In this document: positions 34,701 through 41,383 of the stretch, in pieces
Layout of the letters: each line of letters opens with the position of its first letter
Numbering within the stretch: the first letter of the stretch is position 1
Assembly (NCBI GenBank): GCA_903929355.1
Contig: CAIYUN010000031.1
Coordinates: 1 to 43,738 of the forward strand
Length of the DNA: 43,738 nucleotides
From: an uncultured Opitutaceae bacterium
GTDB lineage: Bacteria > Verrucomicrobiota > Verrucomicrobiia > Opitutales > Opitutaceae
Reading direction: 5' to 3'
Notes under the pieces: model-generated
What the model was told of the DNA's origin: nothing
The model's input: only the letters and a program-made list of their open reading frames with translations
Database searches by the model: none
Program-made: the position numbers and the translations under genes

Positions 34701-34822
34701 AGACCCTGACCAAGGGGGTCCTGGCCAAACCCTTCCCCTCCGAAAACCTTCTGGAGAAGGTTGCGCAGGTCATGGCCGGCCGCGGGAACACGCACGATCC
34801 CTTTCCCTCGCCACCGGGATAG
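31712..34822 (+). CDS. multi-receiver PAS hybrid histidine kinase
   Basis: The ATG at 31712 ([20 protein letters not shown]) lies inside the previous gene, a 53-base overlap in another frame that suggests translational coupling. Two N-terminal receivers come first: Asp60 in VVTDLCLPEIDG, and a second one with Asp189 in VLDLDLPG that has lost the usual acidic pair. Three PAS domains follow (about 272-392, 400-518, 528-640), with PAC-type ends such as AQDITQRRLAE and LRDITERRVLQ. HisKA has His664 in GRLASGVAHDLNNILTPIL. HATPase_c has NLAINGSDAM (771-780) and GQGSGLGLSTVLGIV (842-856). A C-terminal receiver has Asp956 in VLTDLAMPG. No transmembrane segment is visible in its 1036 residues. The kinase core resembles NtrB-like, metabolism-linked hybrid kinases. 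Confidence 0.9.
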   Translation: MSPELTAFPPLVVVVNDDEGQRRPLCALLTHHGLRVSAHGSVKAALQAMAVETPALVVTDLCLPEIDGIRFCRMLRSSAHRSFNDTPIMVASSTYAGADSETIMVELGANDFLRLPVAPETFLRRVDRLLHHAQPAAEPGVLLVSTLVEEIAGVREAFAANGFGVSCAATPEEAEARLAAGGCDVAVLDLDLPGVDQAWLANLSTRWPEAAFFTLTAQGEPAIAVRSMQAGASAHLRRPFAPEYLCSLCEMARREKSLLRVQDLLERRTRELRRSEQELQAVVESTGQAFLLIEPDGRVELFNQAAARMAQEVVGRPLRLGQTLVEMLGLEFALATLCNVKAAFAGEAVHHEVELHDCDGRAHWYAVTYAPVPARDGVIKRVCFNAQDITQRRLAEDAVRESEARFRGMADNAPVLIWMTGPGPGCHYFNQGWLNFTGRSMEQEVGDGWAEGVHPDDQAACARLRADAFVHRRPITHEYRLRHHSGEYRWMTDTGVPRFAPGGGFLGYIGAVIDIQARIEAEVALRTNKRRLQALFDHSHDAILLADDEGRYVDANPAACRLLGYVREEVLALQVQQVLAVSDPAWAGGAWREFLAKGRTTGETALRRKDGSTVVVDYSAIANILPGLHLSILRDITERRVLQAQLLRQQRLESVGRLASGVAHDLNNILTPILMVPAMLRPYLRETNALMLLETVENGARRGSIIVRQLLSFARGMPGEKRRIDLRQVVRDALVIIQETFPKNIKVDWHQPAAEMPVNGDSTQLSQIIINLAINGSDAMDKGGRLALSLEVVELDAEEARQNPDAHPGAYVVLTVADHGRGIVPEHLDKIFDPFFTTKPFGQGSGLGLSTVLGIVRGHEGFVRVTSRVGTGTLFKVFIPLHTAPDRPAASANGKPRLPSGLGRMVLVVDDEAAVREIVRMILAQEGYQVMCADGADAALSQIQAVGGRVDLVLTDLAMPGVSGAKLVERLAHAHPGLPVLVMTGNDMDVNLPPELKTLTKGVLAKPFPSENLLEKVAQVMAGRGNTHDPFPSPPG

Positions 34823-35011
34823 GCCGGGGTGGCCTGGTCCCGGCAGGCGCGCCTGGAGGTCGCGCCCCACCCCCGGATGGGAACCGACGGGGCCATGGGG
34901 AAGGGAACGCGCCGGATCCGCCCAAATCCGAGGGAACGCGGGTGAAAACTTCGCGCGGTCGGGGGGAAAGATCTTGCCTCGCCCCCCGGCCTTCCCCAAA
35001 TCCGTCACCCC

Positions 35012-36553
35012 ATGGCCCAAGCCCAACGTCACCCGTTTCTGGATGGACTCAGCAAATACCGCGGTGCGCCGCCGACCGTCGTCGTGATTTTCGGCGCCTC
35101 GGGCGACCTGTGCGCCCGCAAGCTCATCCCCGCGATCTACAACCTTGGGATGGACGGCCTCCTGCCGGCCGACTTTTTCCTGGTGGGCTACGGCCGCAAG
35201 CCGATCCCGGACGAGGAGTTTCGCACCGACGCCGCCGCCGCGATCAAGGAGTTCTCCCGCCGCTCGCTCGACGCCGATGTGTGGGCGCGGCTCGCGCCCA
35301 ACACCAGCTATGTGTCCGGCGGCTACGACGACAAGGCGGCGTTCGACCGGCTGGCCGCGCACCTCGCGGAGATCGAGCAGCGGACGGGGCGCCCGGTGCA
35401 GCCGCTGTTCTACATCTCGACCCCGCCCAATGTCTTCGCGCCGATCCTGCTCAACCTCGGCGCCAGCGGGCTGGCCGCCAAGTATCTGGGCACCCCCCAT
35501 CACGCCAAGGTCGTGATCGAGAAGCCGTTTGGCAAGGACCTGGACTCCGCCCTCGCGCTCAACACCACCATCCGCTCGGTGTTCAAGGAGCACCAGGTGT
35601 ATCGTATCGACCACTACCTGGGGAAGGAGACGGTGCAGGATCTGCTGGTGCAGCGTTTCGCCAACTCGATCTTCGAGCCGCTGTGGAACCGGAATTTCAT
35701 CGACAGCGTCCAGATCACCGTGGCCGAGGAGGTCGGCGTGGGCACCCGCGGCGGGTATTACGAGCAGAGTGGCTGCCTGCGGGACATGATCCAGAACCAC
35801 ACCATGCAGCTCCTCGCGCTCACGGCGATGGAGCCGCCGGGCGCGCTCGATGCGGAGGCGATCCGCGACGAGAAGGTCAAGGTCCTCAAGGCCATCCAGC
35901 CACTCACCATCGGCCCGGCCGGCGAGGTCGTCCGCGCCCAGTACGCCGCCGGCATGATGGCGGGCAAACCCGTGCCGGGGTACCTGGAGGAGGAGGGCAT
36001 CGCCCGGCAGTCCGCGACCGAGACCTACGCCGCCATGCGGCTTTCGATCAACAACTGGCGCTGGCAGGGGGTGCCGTTCTACCTGCGCTCCGGTAAACGC
36101 ATGGCCCGGCGTGTCTCCGAAATCGCCATCAACTTCCGCCGCCCGCCGGGCACGCTGTTCGCTGGCGAGACGGCGCGCTTCGACCTGGCGGCCAACACGC
36201 TGTCGTTCCAAATCCAGCCCGATGAGGGCCTGAGCCTCATCCTCAACACGAAGATCCCCGGCCTCGAGACCCGCACGCAGCCGGTCAAGATGAGCTTCCG
36301 CTACGCGGCCACCTTCGGCTCGAACACGGCCGAGGCCTATGAGCGCCTCGTGCTCGACGCCATGATCGGCGACGGCACCCTCTTCATCCGGGGCGACGAG
36401 GCCGAGGCCTCCTGGAAGCTCTGCACGCCCCTGCTGGACTACTGGCGCAGCGTCGGCCGGCAGGGCATGGACAGCTATGCCGCCGGCTCGTGGGGGCCGC
36501 CGGGCTCCGACGCGCTCCTCGCCAGCCGCGGCCACCACTGGCGGCAGCCGTGA
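35012..36553 (+). CDS. zwf: glucose-6-phosphate 1-dehydrogenase
   Basis: The 513-residue product oxidises glucose 6-phosphate to 6-phosphogluconolactone with NADP, the first step of the oxidative pentose phosphate pathway. The nucleotide-binding fingerprint IFGASGDLCARKL is at 26-38. EKPFGKD (170-176) and the active-site block RIDHYLGKE (198-206, with His201 and Lys205) are intact. QNHTMQLLALTAMEPP and a C-terminal WKLCTPLLDYWRS are as in the family. The length is normal. The start at ATG 35012 gives a short N-terminal tail before the Rossmann fold; no clear Shine-Dalgarno site is seen. It leads a three-gene cluster with an OpcA-like gene and pgl. Confidence 0.97.
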   Translation: MAQAQRHPFLDGLSKYRGAPPTVVVIFGASGDLCARKLIPAIYNLGMDGLLPADFFLVGYGRKPIPDEEFRTDAAAAIKEFSRRSLDADVWARLAPNTSYVSGGYDDKAAFDRLAAHLAEIEQRTGRPVQPLFYISTPPNVFAPILLNLGASGLAAKYLGTPHHAKVVIEKPFGKDLDSALALNTTIRSVFKEHQVYRIDHYLGKETVQDLLVQRFANSIFEPLWNRNFIDSVQITVAEEVGVGTRGGYYEQSGCLRDMIQNHTMQLLALTAMEPPGALDAEAIRDEKVKVLKAIQPLTIGPAGEVVRAQYAAGMMAGKPVPGYLEEEGIARQSATETYAAMRLSINNWRWQGVPFYLRSGKRMARRVSEIAINFRRPPGTLFAGETARFDLAANTLSFQIQPDEGLSLILNTKIPGLETRTQPVKMSFRYAATFGSNTAEAYERLVLDAMIGDGTLFIRGDEAEASWKLCTPLLDYWRSVGRQGMDSYAAGSWGPPGSDALLASRGHHWRQP

Positions 36554-36590
36554 GCGAGGCTCCGCCGCGCTCAATTTCTTATTTTTTATT
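36551..36590 (+). terminator. possible intrinsic terminator after zwf
   Basis: TGAGCG (36551-36556, including the stop codon) pairs with CGCTCA (36568-36573) around an 11-base loop, followed by a T-rich stretch ending in TATTTTTTATT. The stem is short, and the T-rich tail partly belongs to a heptamer array, so the call is weak. Confidence 0.35.
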
Positions 36591-36612
36591 GGTTATCGCT
36601 CATTGGGTCATT
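36585..36612. repeat. heptamer array (CTCATTG type), left arm
   Basis: Four diverged 7-base units, TTTATTG, GTTATCG, CTCATTG and GGTCATT. The reverse complement of the same family lies at 36719-36753. GCTCATTG (36598-36605) is perfectly complementary to CAATGAGC (36740-36747). Confidence 0.55.
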
Positions 36613-36718
36613 TTTCGAGCCGCAGTGTCCAGACGTCCGTCCAACGACGAGCTAAAAAAATTATTTCTCCAATTCCCCACCTGGCCTACTTGCTGACCCA
36701 CGAAGCCTCCCAATTGCC

Positions 36719-36753
36719 CAATAAGCGTTAACCAATAAGCAATGAGCAATTCC
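36719..36753. repeat. heptamer array (CAATAAG type) holding a start codon
   Basis: Five 7-base units, among them CAATAAG twice, CGTTAAC and CAATGAG. The ATG of the OpcA-like gene (36742-36744) is inside the CAATGAG unit, so the first codons are repeat-derived. Confidence 0.7.
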
Positions 36754-37746
36754 TCCCCCTCCCCCACCGACTTCTTCTCCGCCCTGCCGGGTACCGAGGT
36801 GCCGGTCGGCGGCATCAGCAAGGGACTCGCGCAGATGTGGACCGACACCGGGGAGCCCGGCGAGGCCACCTTCGGGCCCGACGACGCCAAGGCCACCCAG
36901 GTCAACTTCGTCCTGCACTTTGGCATGAACACCACGCCGGAGGACGCGCTGGCGCAATTCCAGACCTCCCTGCGGTTCTCGCAGCGTTACCCGAGCCGGG
37001 TGGTCATCCTCTGCCCCCAGCGCGGCCGGGACGGCCCGAACGAACTCAAGGCCAAGGTCTACGGCGAGTGCTTTCTCGGCAAATCGAAGGCCGACAAACG
37101 TTGCGTGGAGTTCGTGATGCTCAGCTATCCGCGCGACGCCCGGGAACACCTGGAGAACCAGGTCTCGATTTGCCTCTCGACCGACCTGCCGCTCTACTAC
37201 TGGGTCCACCGCTTCTCCACGCTCGCCCGGGTGGGCGATTACCGTTACCTTACCTCCCGCGCGAACCGCATCATCATCGACAGCGCCGACGCGCCCAGCG
37301 ACGCCGGGACCTTTGTGTGGCCCCGGCCCGAGGCCGTGCGCGACCTCGTGCTGGCGCGGCTGCTGCCCGTGCGCCAGTCACTGGGTCAGTTTCTCAGCCG
37401 CTACCCGGAGGAGGCGCTGGTCGGCGGCCTGCAAACGGTCGCGCTGACCCACGGACCCGCCCTCGCGCCCGAGGCCCGGGTCCTGCAGGGCTGGCTCCGG
37501 GATCGTCTGGCCCGATGCGGCGACCACCAGGCCGTTTTCACCCTCGCGCCGCTGCCGGCGGAGGATCCGGGCTCGTTTGGCGTGACCTTCACCTACTCCG
37601 GCCCGAAATACTTCCGCTGGAGCGGCGACCTCAAAGCGCGCCACGCGCTCTTCGAGGCCGACTTTGGCACCGGCCGCACCACGCTGCCGGCATCGGTGAG
37701 CCTGCTCCCGCCCGAGGTGGCGCTGAGCGAGGCGATGTTCTTCTGA
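36742..37746 (+). CDS. opcA: OpcA-like glucose-6-phosphate dehydrogenase assembly protein
   Basis: The 334-residue product resembles the OpcA family, which in cyanobacteria and actinobacteria acts as an allosteric or assembly partner of Zwf. Recognisable stretches are VNFVLHFG, SQRYPSRVVILCP, CFLGKSKADKRC, VSICLSTDLPLYYWVHRFS and NRIIIDSADAP. The length is below that of cyanobacterial OpcA and close to the shorter forms. It lies 188 bases after zwf and upstream of pgl on the same strand, which strongly supports the assignment. The ATG falls in a heptamer array and has no Shine-Dalgarno site, so an in-frame start farther in is possible; the coding pattern is good from about PTDFFSALPG (residue 8). 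Confidence 0.82.
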   Translation: MSNSSPSPTDFFSALPGTEVPVGGISKGLAQMWTDTGEPGEATFGPDDAKATQVNFVLHFGMNTTPEDALAQFQTSLRFSQRYPSRVVILCPQRGRDGPNELKAKVYGECFLGKSKADKRCVEFVMLSYPRDAREHLENQVSICLSTDLPLYYWVHRFSTLARVGDYRYLTSRANRIIIDSADAPSDAGTFVWPRPEAVRDLVLARLLPVRQSLGQFLSRYPEEALVGGLQTVALTHGPALAPEARVLQGWLRDRLARCGDHQAVFTLAPLPAEDPGSFGVTFTYSGPKYFRWSGDLKARHALFEADFGTGRTTLPASVSLLPPEVALSEAMFF

Positions 37747-37767
37747 GCGGAAATTTGCCCGTCGGTT

Positions 37768-37848
37768 TTACCACGATACATTGCCTAGCGAGCAGCCGAG
37801 CGCGGCGACGATGGTCAGCACGCCCACCACGGCGAGAAGAGCAATCAA
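37768..37848 (-). pseudogene. headless small lipobox peptide
   Basis: On the minus strand the last 26 codons before a TAA read LIALLAVVGVLTIVAALGC, then SLGNVSW. That is a hydrophobic helix followed by a lipobox-like AALGC, as in entericidin-type small lipoproteins. Just upstream the frame reads VKSSS, with GTT where MKSSS would need ATG, and immediately beyond lies an octamer array. Either a TTG at 37848 is used or the array has replaced the true start. I favour a decapitated gene. It is convergent with the OpcA-like gene. Confidence 0.35.
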
Positions 37849-37862
37849 AGAGGAGGATTTAA

Positions 37863-37938
37863 CGCTAAGACGCTGAGACGCAGAGGCGCAAAGCCTAATA
37901 TCCCCCTCTGCGCCTTCGCGGCTTTGCGTCTTCGCGTT
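37863..37938. repeat. inverted octamer arrays (CGCAAAGA family)
   Basis: Four units (CGCTAAGA, CGCTGAGA, CGCAGAGG, CGCAAAGC) at 37863-37894 face an inverted array at about 37906-37938 whose minus-strand units include CGCGAAGA and CGCAAAGC. A spacer of about ten bases separates them, so the transcript could fold into a long imperfect hairpin. It lies in the 286-base gap between the OpcA-like gene and pgl. Confidence 0.75.
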
Positions 37939-38032
37939 GATGGATTGATCGGCGGTTTTCATCTGCCACGGGTCGCCTGGGTGGGGCACGAATGTCTTTG
38001 CACCTGCCGCCACATTGGGGGCCAATACCCGC

Positions 38033-38743
38033 ATGACCGAGACCTCGACCAACTTCGGCCGGCTGCTCGTCGGCACCAAAGACGAACTTTACCGCCATGC
38101 GGCCGCGCTGGTCGCGGCGGGGCCGCGCGTGGTCGCCTTTAGCGGCGGCTCCACCCCACAGGACTGGTATCGCTGGTGCGTGCAAACCCGGGCGCTGACC
38201 CCGGTCGGGGTCGCGCGGACCCATTTCACTGTGAGCGACGAGCGGTGCGTGCCGCTCACCGACCCGCTCAGCAATTTCGGCCATGCCGACCGCCTTTTGC
38301 TGGAGCCGCTGGGCGTCCCGGCCGACCACCGCCACCCCTGGGCAGTCGGCCTCGCGCCGGCGACGGCCGCCGCAGAATATGGCACGACCATCCCCGAGCT
38401 CGCCGGCCAGGGCCGGTCGTATGACCTGTGCTTTCTCGGCCTCGGCGATGACAGCCACACCGCCTCCCTTTTCCCCGGCAGCCCGTTGCTCCTCGACGAT
38501 CATGGCGGGTGGTTTGCCCCGGTGGAAGTGCCGGGGAAGGGCTGGCGGCTGACCATCACGCCGACGGGGCTGCAGGCCTGCGGGTCGGTCGTGGTGCTCG
38601 CGCCGGGGGCCGGCAAGGCCGAGGCGCTGCGGCGCGTGCTGCAGGGGCCATCTGATCCGGTCAACGTCCCTGCGCAAATCCTGCGAACCTGCGCCGAGCA
38701 TGTCACCTGGCTGGTGGACGAGGCGGCGGCGGCGGCGTTGTGA
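38033..38743 (+). CDS. pgl: 6-phosphogluconolactonase
   Basis: The ATG at 38033 gives 236 residues of the SugAr-type (DevB) 6-phosphogluconolactonase family, which hydrolyses the lactone made by Zwf. The phosphate-binding loop FSGGSTP is at 36-42, TVSDERCVP at 66-74 with the following SNFGHADRLLLEPL, and the signature FLGLGDDSHTASLFPGS at 134-150. A TTG 18 bases upstream is in frame but less likely. There is no clear Shine-Dalgarno site. It completes the zwf, opcA-like, pgl set; the 286-base gap with repeat arrays means it may have its own promoter. Confidence 0.94.
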   Translation: MTETSTNFGRLLVGTKDELYRHAAALVAAGPRVVAFSGGSTPQDWYRWCVQTRALTPVGVARTHFTVSDERCVPLTDPLSNFGHADRLLLEPLGVPADHRHPWAVGLAPATAAAEYGTTIPELAGQGRSYDLCFLGLGDDSHTASLFPGSPLLLDDHGGWFAPVEVPGKGWRLTITPTGLQACGSVVVLAPGAGKAEALRRVLQGPSDPVNVPAQILRTCAEHVTWLVDEAAAAAL

Positions 38744-38770
38744 GCTGGTGGTGGGTCAGTTTGGCTATAT

Positions 38771-38820
38771 GTAGGTTGCGAGCTTGCCTTGCAACGTGGC
38801 GCGACAAGCGCGCCACCCAC
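38771..38820. repeat. inverted pair of REP-like hairpins with GTAG and GTGG heads
   Basis: GTAG (38771-38774) heads GTTGC/GCAAC (38775-38779 with 38791-38795). The second hairpin GTGGCGCG/CGCGCCAC (38796-38803 with 38809-38816) is followed by CCAC (38817-38820), which is GTGG on the minus strand. The arrangement matches that at 15507-15558. It lies between the convergent pgl and TMTC-like genes. Confidence 0.65.
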
Positions 38821-38912
38821 CCCGGCAACGGCAACCAGACCCACTACCCCAAGGCTTCCTCCTTCACTAAGGTTTCGGAGGAAAGGACGGAAGATAGGTC
38901 GGATCAAACCTA

Positions 38913-41213
38913 TTACGTCCCCGCCGGGTGCGGGGCGGAGCTGAACCACCGGGCCAGGGCATTATGCATTTCGGACCAAATGTCGTCGGCCTTCGGCACG
39001 GCAGGGACGGTCGGCAGCAACTCCGGTGGGACGCCGTAGCCACCCTGGGGTGCAATGGCCCGGGCGCGGAACTGCTCGGCGTTGCCAAAGTCCTTCTGGT
39101 CGATGAGCGACTGCACAATCTGCACCGCGGCCCGGTTGATCTCGTCGCGCACGAGGGGGCTGCGGTTGTCCACCTGGTGGCCGCCGTTCGGCTGGTCGGA
39201 CACCGGAACCGGGTTCGCCCCCATGCGTTGGTACACCTGTTTCAGGTTGCCCCAGATCTGCTCGTTGCTGGCATCCACCATCAGTGACTGCAAAAATGCG
39301 ACTGCCGCTTCGCCAAACTCGTTGTTGTTCGCCCGCGCCAGGCCGAGCAGGATGTATCCCTGCGGATTGAGCGGCGCCAGATGGCTGGCGTAGGCGGCTG
39401 ACTTGGCCGCCTCGGTGAACTCGTGCAGGCCCAGATAGGAGGTCGCCAGCTGGAGATGCACGCGCGGATTGCCCACGTCGGCGATCTCCTCGGGCTTGCG
39501 GCCGCGGTCGAGCTGCGCCTGGCGCGAGGCCCCGTTGACCCAGGTGTCGACATCGCGGGCGCGGATCATCACCTCCACCCCCTTCTGGTAAAACCGGCGG
39601 GACTCGGAGATCTCATTGCGCTGCATGAGGAAGTCGCCCTTGATGTTGTAATACATGCCCAAGTCGCAAAACAAGGTGTTGTCCTGCCGCTGGGACGGCA
39701 GAGGTTTCGAGTCGATGACGGCGAGGCCGACCTCGGCCCGGGCGATGGCATTGTCGATGCCGGCCTCGGTGTGGGTACTATTCCAGTAGCCGTTGGCCAG
39801 GCCCTTGTGGACCTTGAAGCTGTTGGGCGCCGCGGCGACCGCGCTGTGCCAGAGGGAGAACTCCGTGCCCCAGTCGACATTCCGGGCGTAGGTGCGGACC
39901 CCGAGGACCAGCAGCAGGGCGCAAGGCAGCGCCAACCCCGCCCACGGGCGCCAGGTGAGGGGCATGGTGAGAACCGTGACGAGTTTCTCGCCCAGCGGGC
40001 GCAGCGCGAGCGCCGCGACGAGGCAGAAGCCGATGGAGGGCAGGTAAAGGAAGCGCTCGGCCATGATGCTGCCGATCGGTTTGACGATGTTGGCCGTGGG
40101 CAGGATCATGCCAAAAAAGAAAAACACCCCGAACGAAAACAACGGCTGCCGGAGGCGCCGGGTCCAGGCAAAGCCGAGCAACGTCACCACCGCAGCCAAG
40201 CCGAGCCAGCATTGCGCGTCCTCCCAGCCGGGCGCGCCCTCCCCATAGAGAGGAATCTGGTTGTAGGAATAATCGCACGACAGGGTGCTGGGATAAACCA
40301 GGATCATGAGGTAGCGGCCCAGCACCTTGAACGCCGTCATCTCGCCGGAAAACCACGACGCGCGGGCAATCGGGTTGTCAATGAACAGCTCGCCGTAGAT
40401 CGGCGACGCCACAAACAGGATCTTCCGGATCACGAAGAAAAACACGATGGGGGGCAGCAGGGCGATCCAGCCCTTGAGCACGAACTCACGCACCGCCGTC
40501 CTGAACCGGTCGGACAACGAACCGGTCAGCCTGGGCCAGCGAAAGATGAAGTCATACAAGGGCAGGAGACCGGCGAGCATGATGCCGCTCTCCTTGGAAA
40601 ACATGCCGCACAGGGCCGCGAGCATCAGGGCGAACAGCCAGAGCACCCGGGTCCAGCCCGCGACGGTGGCGCGCAGGTAACACCAGAAACCCACCAGGAT
40701 CCAAAAGGTGCAGAGCTCGTCGGCCCGGCCCACGACGTTGGTGATGGACTCCACCTCGACCGGATGCAGCGCGAAAATGGCGGCGGCCAGCAGCGCCAGC
40801 CACGGCCGGCCGGTGAGCCGGCGGGTCACGACGAGCACCAGCGAGGCGTTGGCCGCGTGCAGCAGGAAATTGACGACATGGTAGCCGGTTGGATTGGGGC
40901 CGTTGCCGAACAGCGACCAGTTGGCCGCATAGGTGATGGTCGTCAACGGGCGGAAAAGCTCGCTGGGGAAACTGGGATACCAGTAGTTTTCAAAAAAGAT
41001 AAGCCGCAGGTGGTCGTGCCATTCCCAAAAGCGCAACCGGGTGTCGGCCATCAGCACCAGGGCGTTGTCCAGGCTGAAGGCGGCGTGAAAGGAGTTGGCG
41101 TAGGCCAGCCAGGTGGCCAGCACGAGAAACAGCGCGGCCACGGGCATGAACCAGAACGGCACCGCCGGCCCATGTTCGGGCGGCGGGATCTCCACCGGGG
41201 GGGAGGAAACCAT
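38913..41213 (-). CDS. TMTC-like multi-spanning membrane protein with C-terminal TPRs
   Basis: The ATG at 41213 gives 766 residues. The N-terminal two-thirds contain about ten or more hydrophobic spans, starting with WFMPVAALFLVLATWLAYA (21-39). Motifs are those of TMTC/GT-C-type proteins: FRPLTTITYAANWSLFGNGP (87-106), YHVVNFLLHAANA (111-123) and FALHPVEVESITNVVGRADE (147-166), then FSKESGIMLAGLLPLYD. The C-terminal part (about 510-740) is helical with TPR-like repeats (for example TSYLGLHEFTEAAKSAAYAS and GLARANNNEFGEAAVAFLQS). Eukaryotic TMTCs are O-mannosyltransferases; bacterial versions are mostly uncharacterised. The residue pair usually written DD near the first loop is LDN here (48-50). 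It is divergent from the GT39-like gene, 170 bases away. Confidence 0.82.
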   Translation of the reverse strand: MVSSPPVEIPPPEHGPAVPFWFMPVAALFLVLATWLAYANSFHAAFSLDNALVLMADTRLRFWEWHDHLRLIFFENYWYPSFPSELFRPLTTITYAANWSLFGNGPNPTGYHVVNFLLHAANASLVLVVTRRLTGRPWLALLAAAIFALHPVEVESITNVVGRADELCTFWILVGFWCYLRATVAGWTRVLWLFALMLAALCGMFSKESGIMLAGLLPLYDFIFRWPRLTGSLSDRFRTAVREFVLKGWIALLPPIVFFFVIRKILFVASPIYGELFIDNPIARASWFSGEMTAFKVLGRYLMILVYPSTLSCDYSYNQIPLYGEGAPGWEDAQCWLGLAAVVTLLGFAWTRRLRQPLFSFGVFFFFGMILPTANIVKPIGSIMAERFLYLPSIGFCLVAALALRPLGEKLVTVLTMPLTWRPWAGLALPCALLLVLGVRTYARNVDWGTEFSLWHSAVAAAPNSFKVHKGLANGYWNSTHTEAGIDNAIARAEVGLAVIDSKPLPSQRQDNTLFCDLGMYYNIKGDFLMQRNEISESRRFYQKGVEVMIRARDVDTWVNGASRQAQLDRGRKPEEIADVGNPRVHLQLATSYLGLHEFTEAAKSAAYASHLAPLNPQGYILLGLARANNNEFGEAAVAFLQSLMVDASNEQIWGNLKQVYQRMGANPVPVSDQPNGGHQVDNRSPLVRDEINRAAVQIVQSLIDQKDFGNAEQFRARAIAPQGGYGVPPELLPTVPAVPKADDIWSEMHNALARWFSSAPHPAGT

Positions 41214-41383
41214 GGCGGGGGCCGCCGGGGCGGCAAAAGGGGTGGGCACGGGGGCGGACACGGTGGAAGAGGAGGGGGAGCGGGCAGAAAGGAGCAAGCT
41301 TCGCCGGTGGGCAATCTTTCTCTTTGCGCACCGCAAACAAGGGCTTGCGCCCCGCCGGGCCAGGCAAAGGATGCAGGGCTCCC

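Noticed and set aside
33314-36574. 1086-codon minus-strand frame spanning the second hybrid kinase and zwf
   Set aside because: It crosses two well-defined plus-strand genes, has no motif and is compositionally a shadow.
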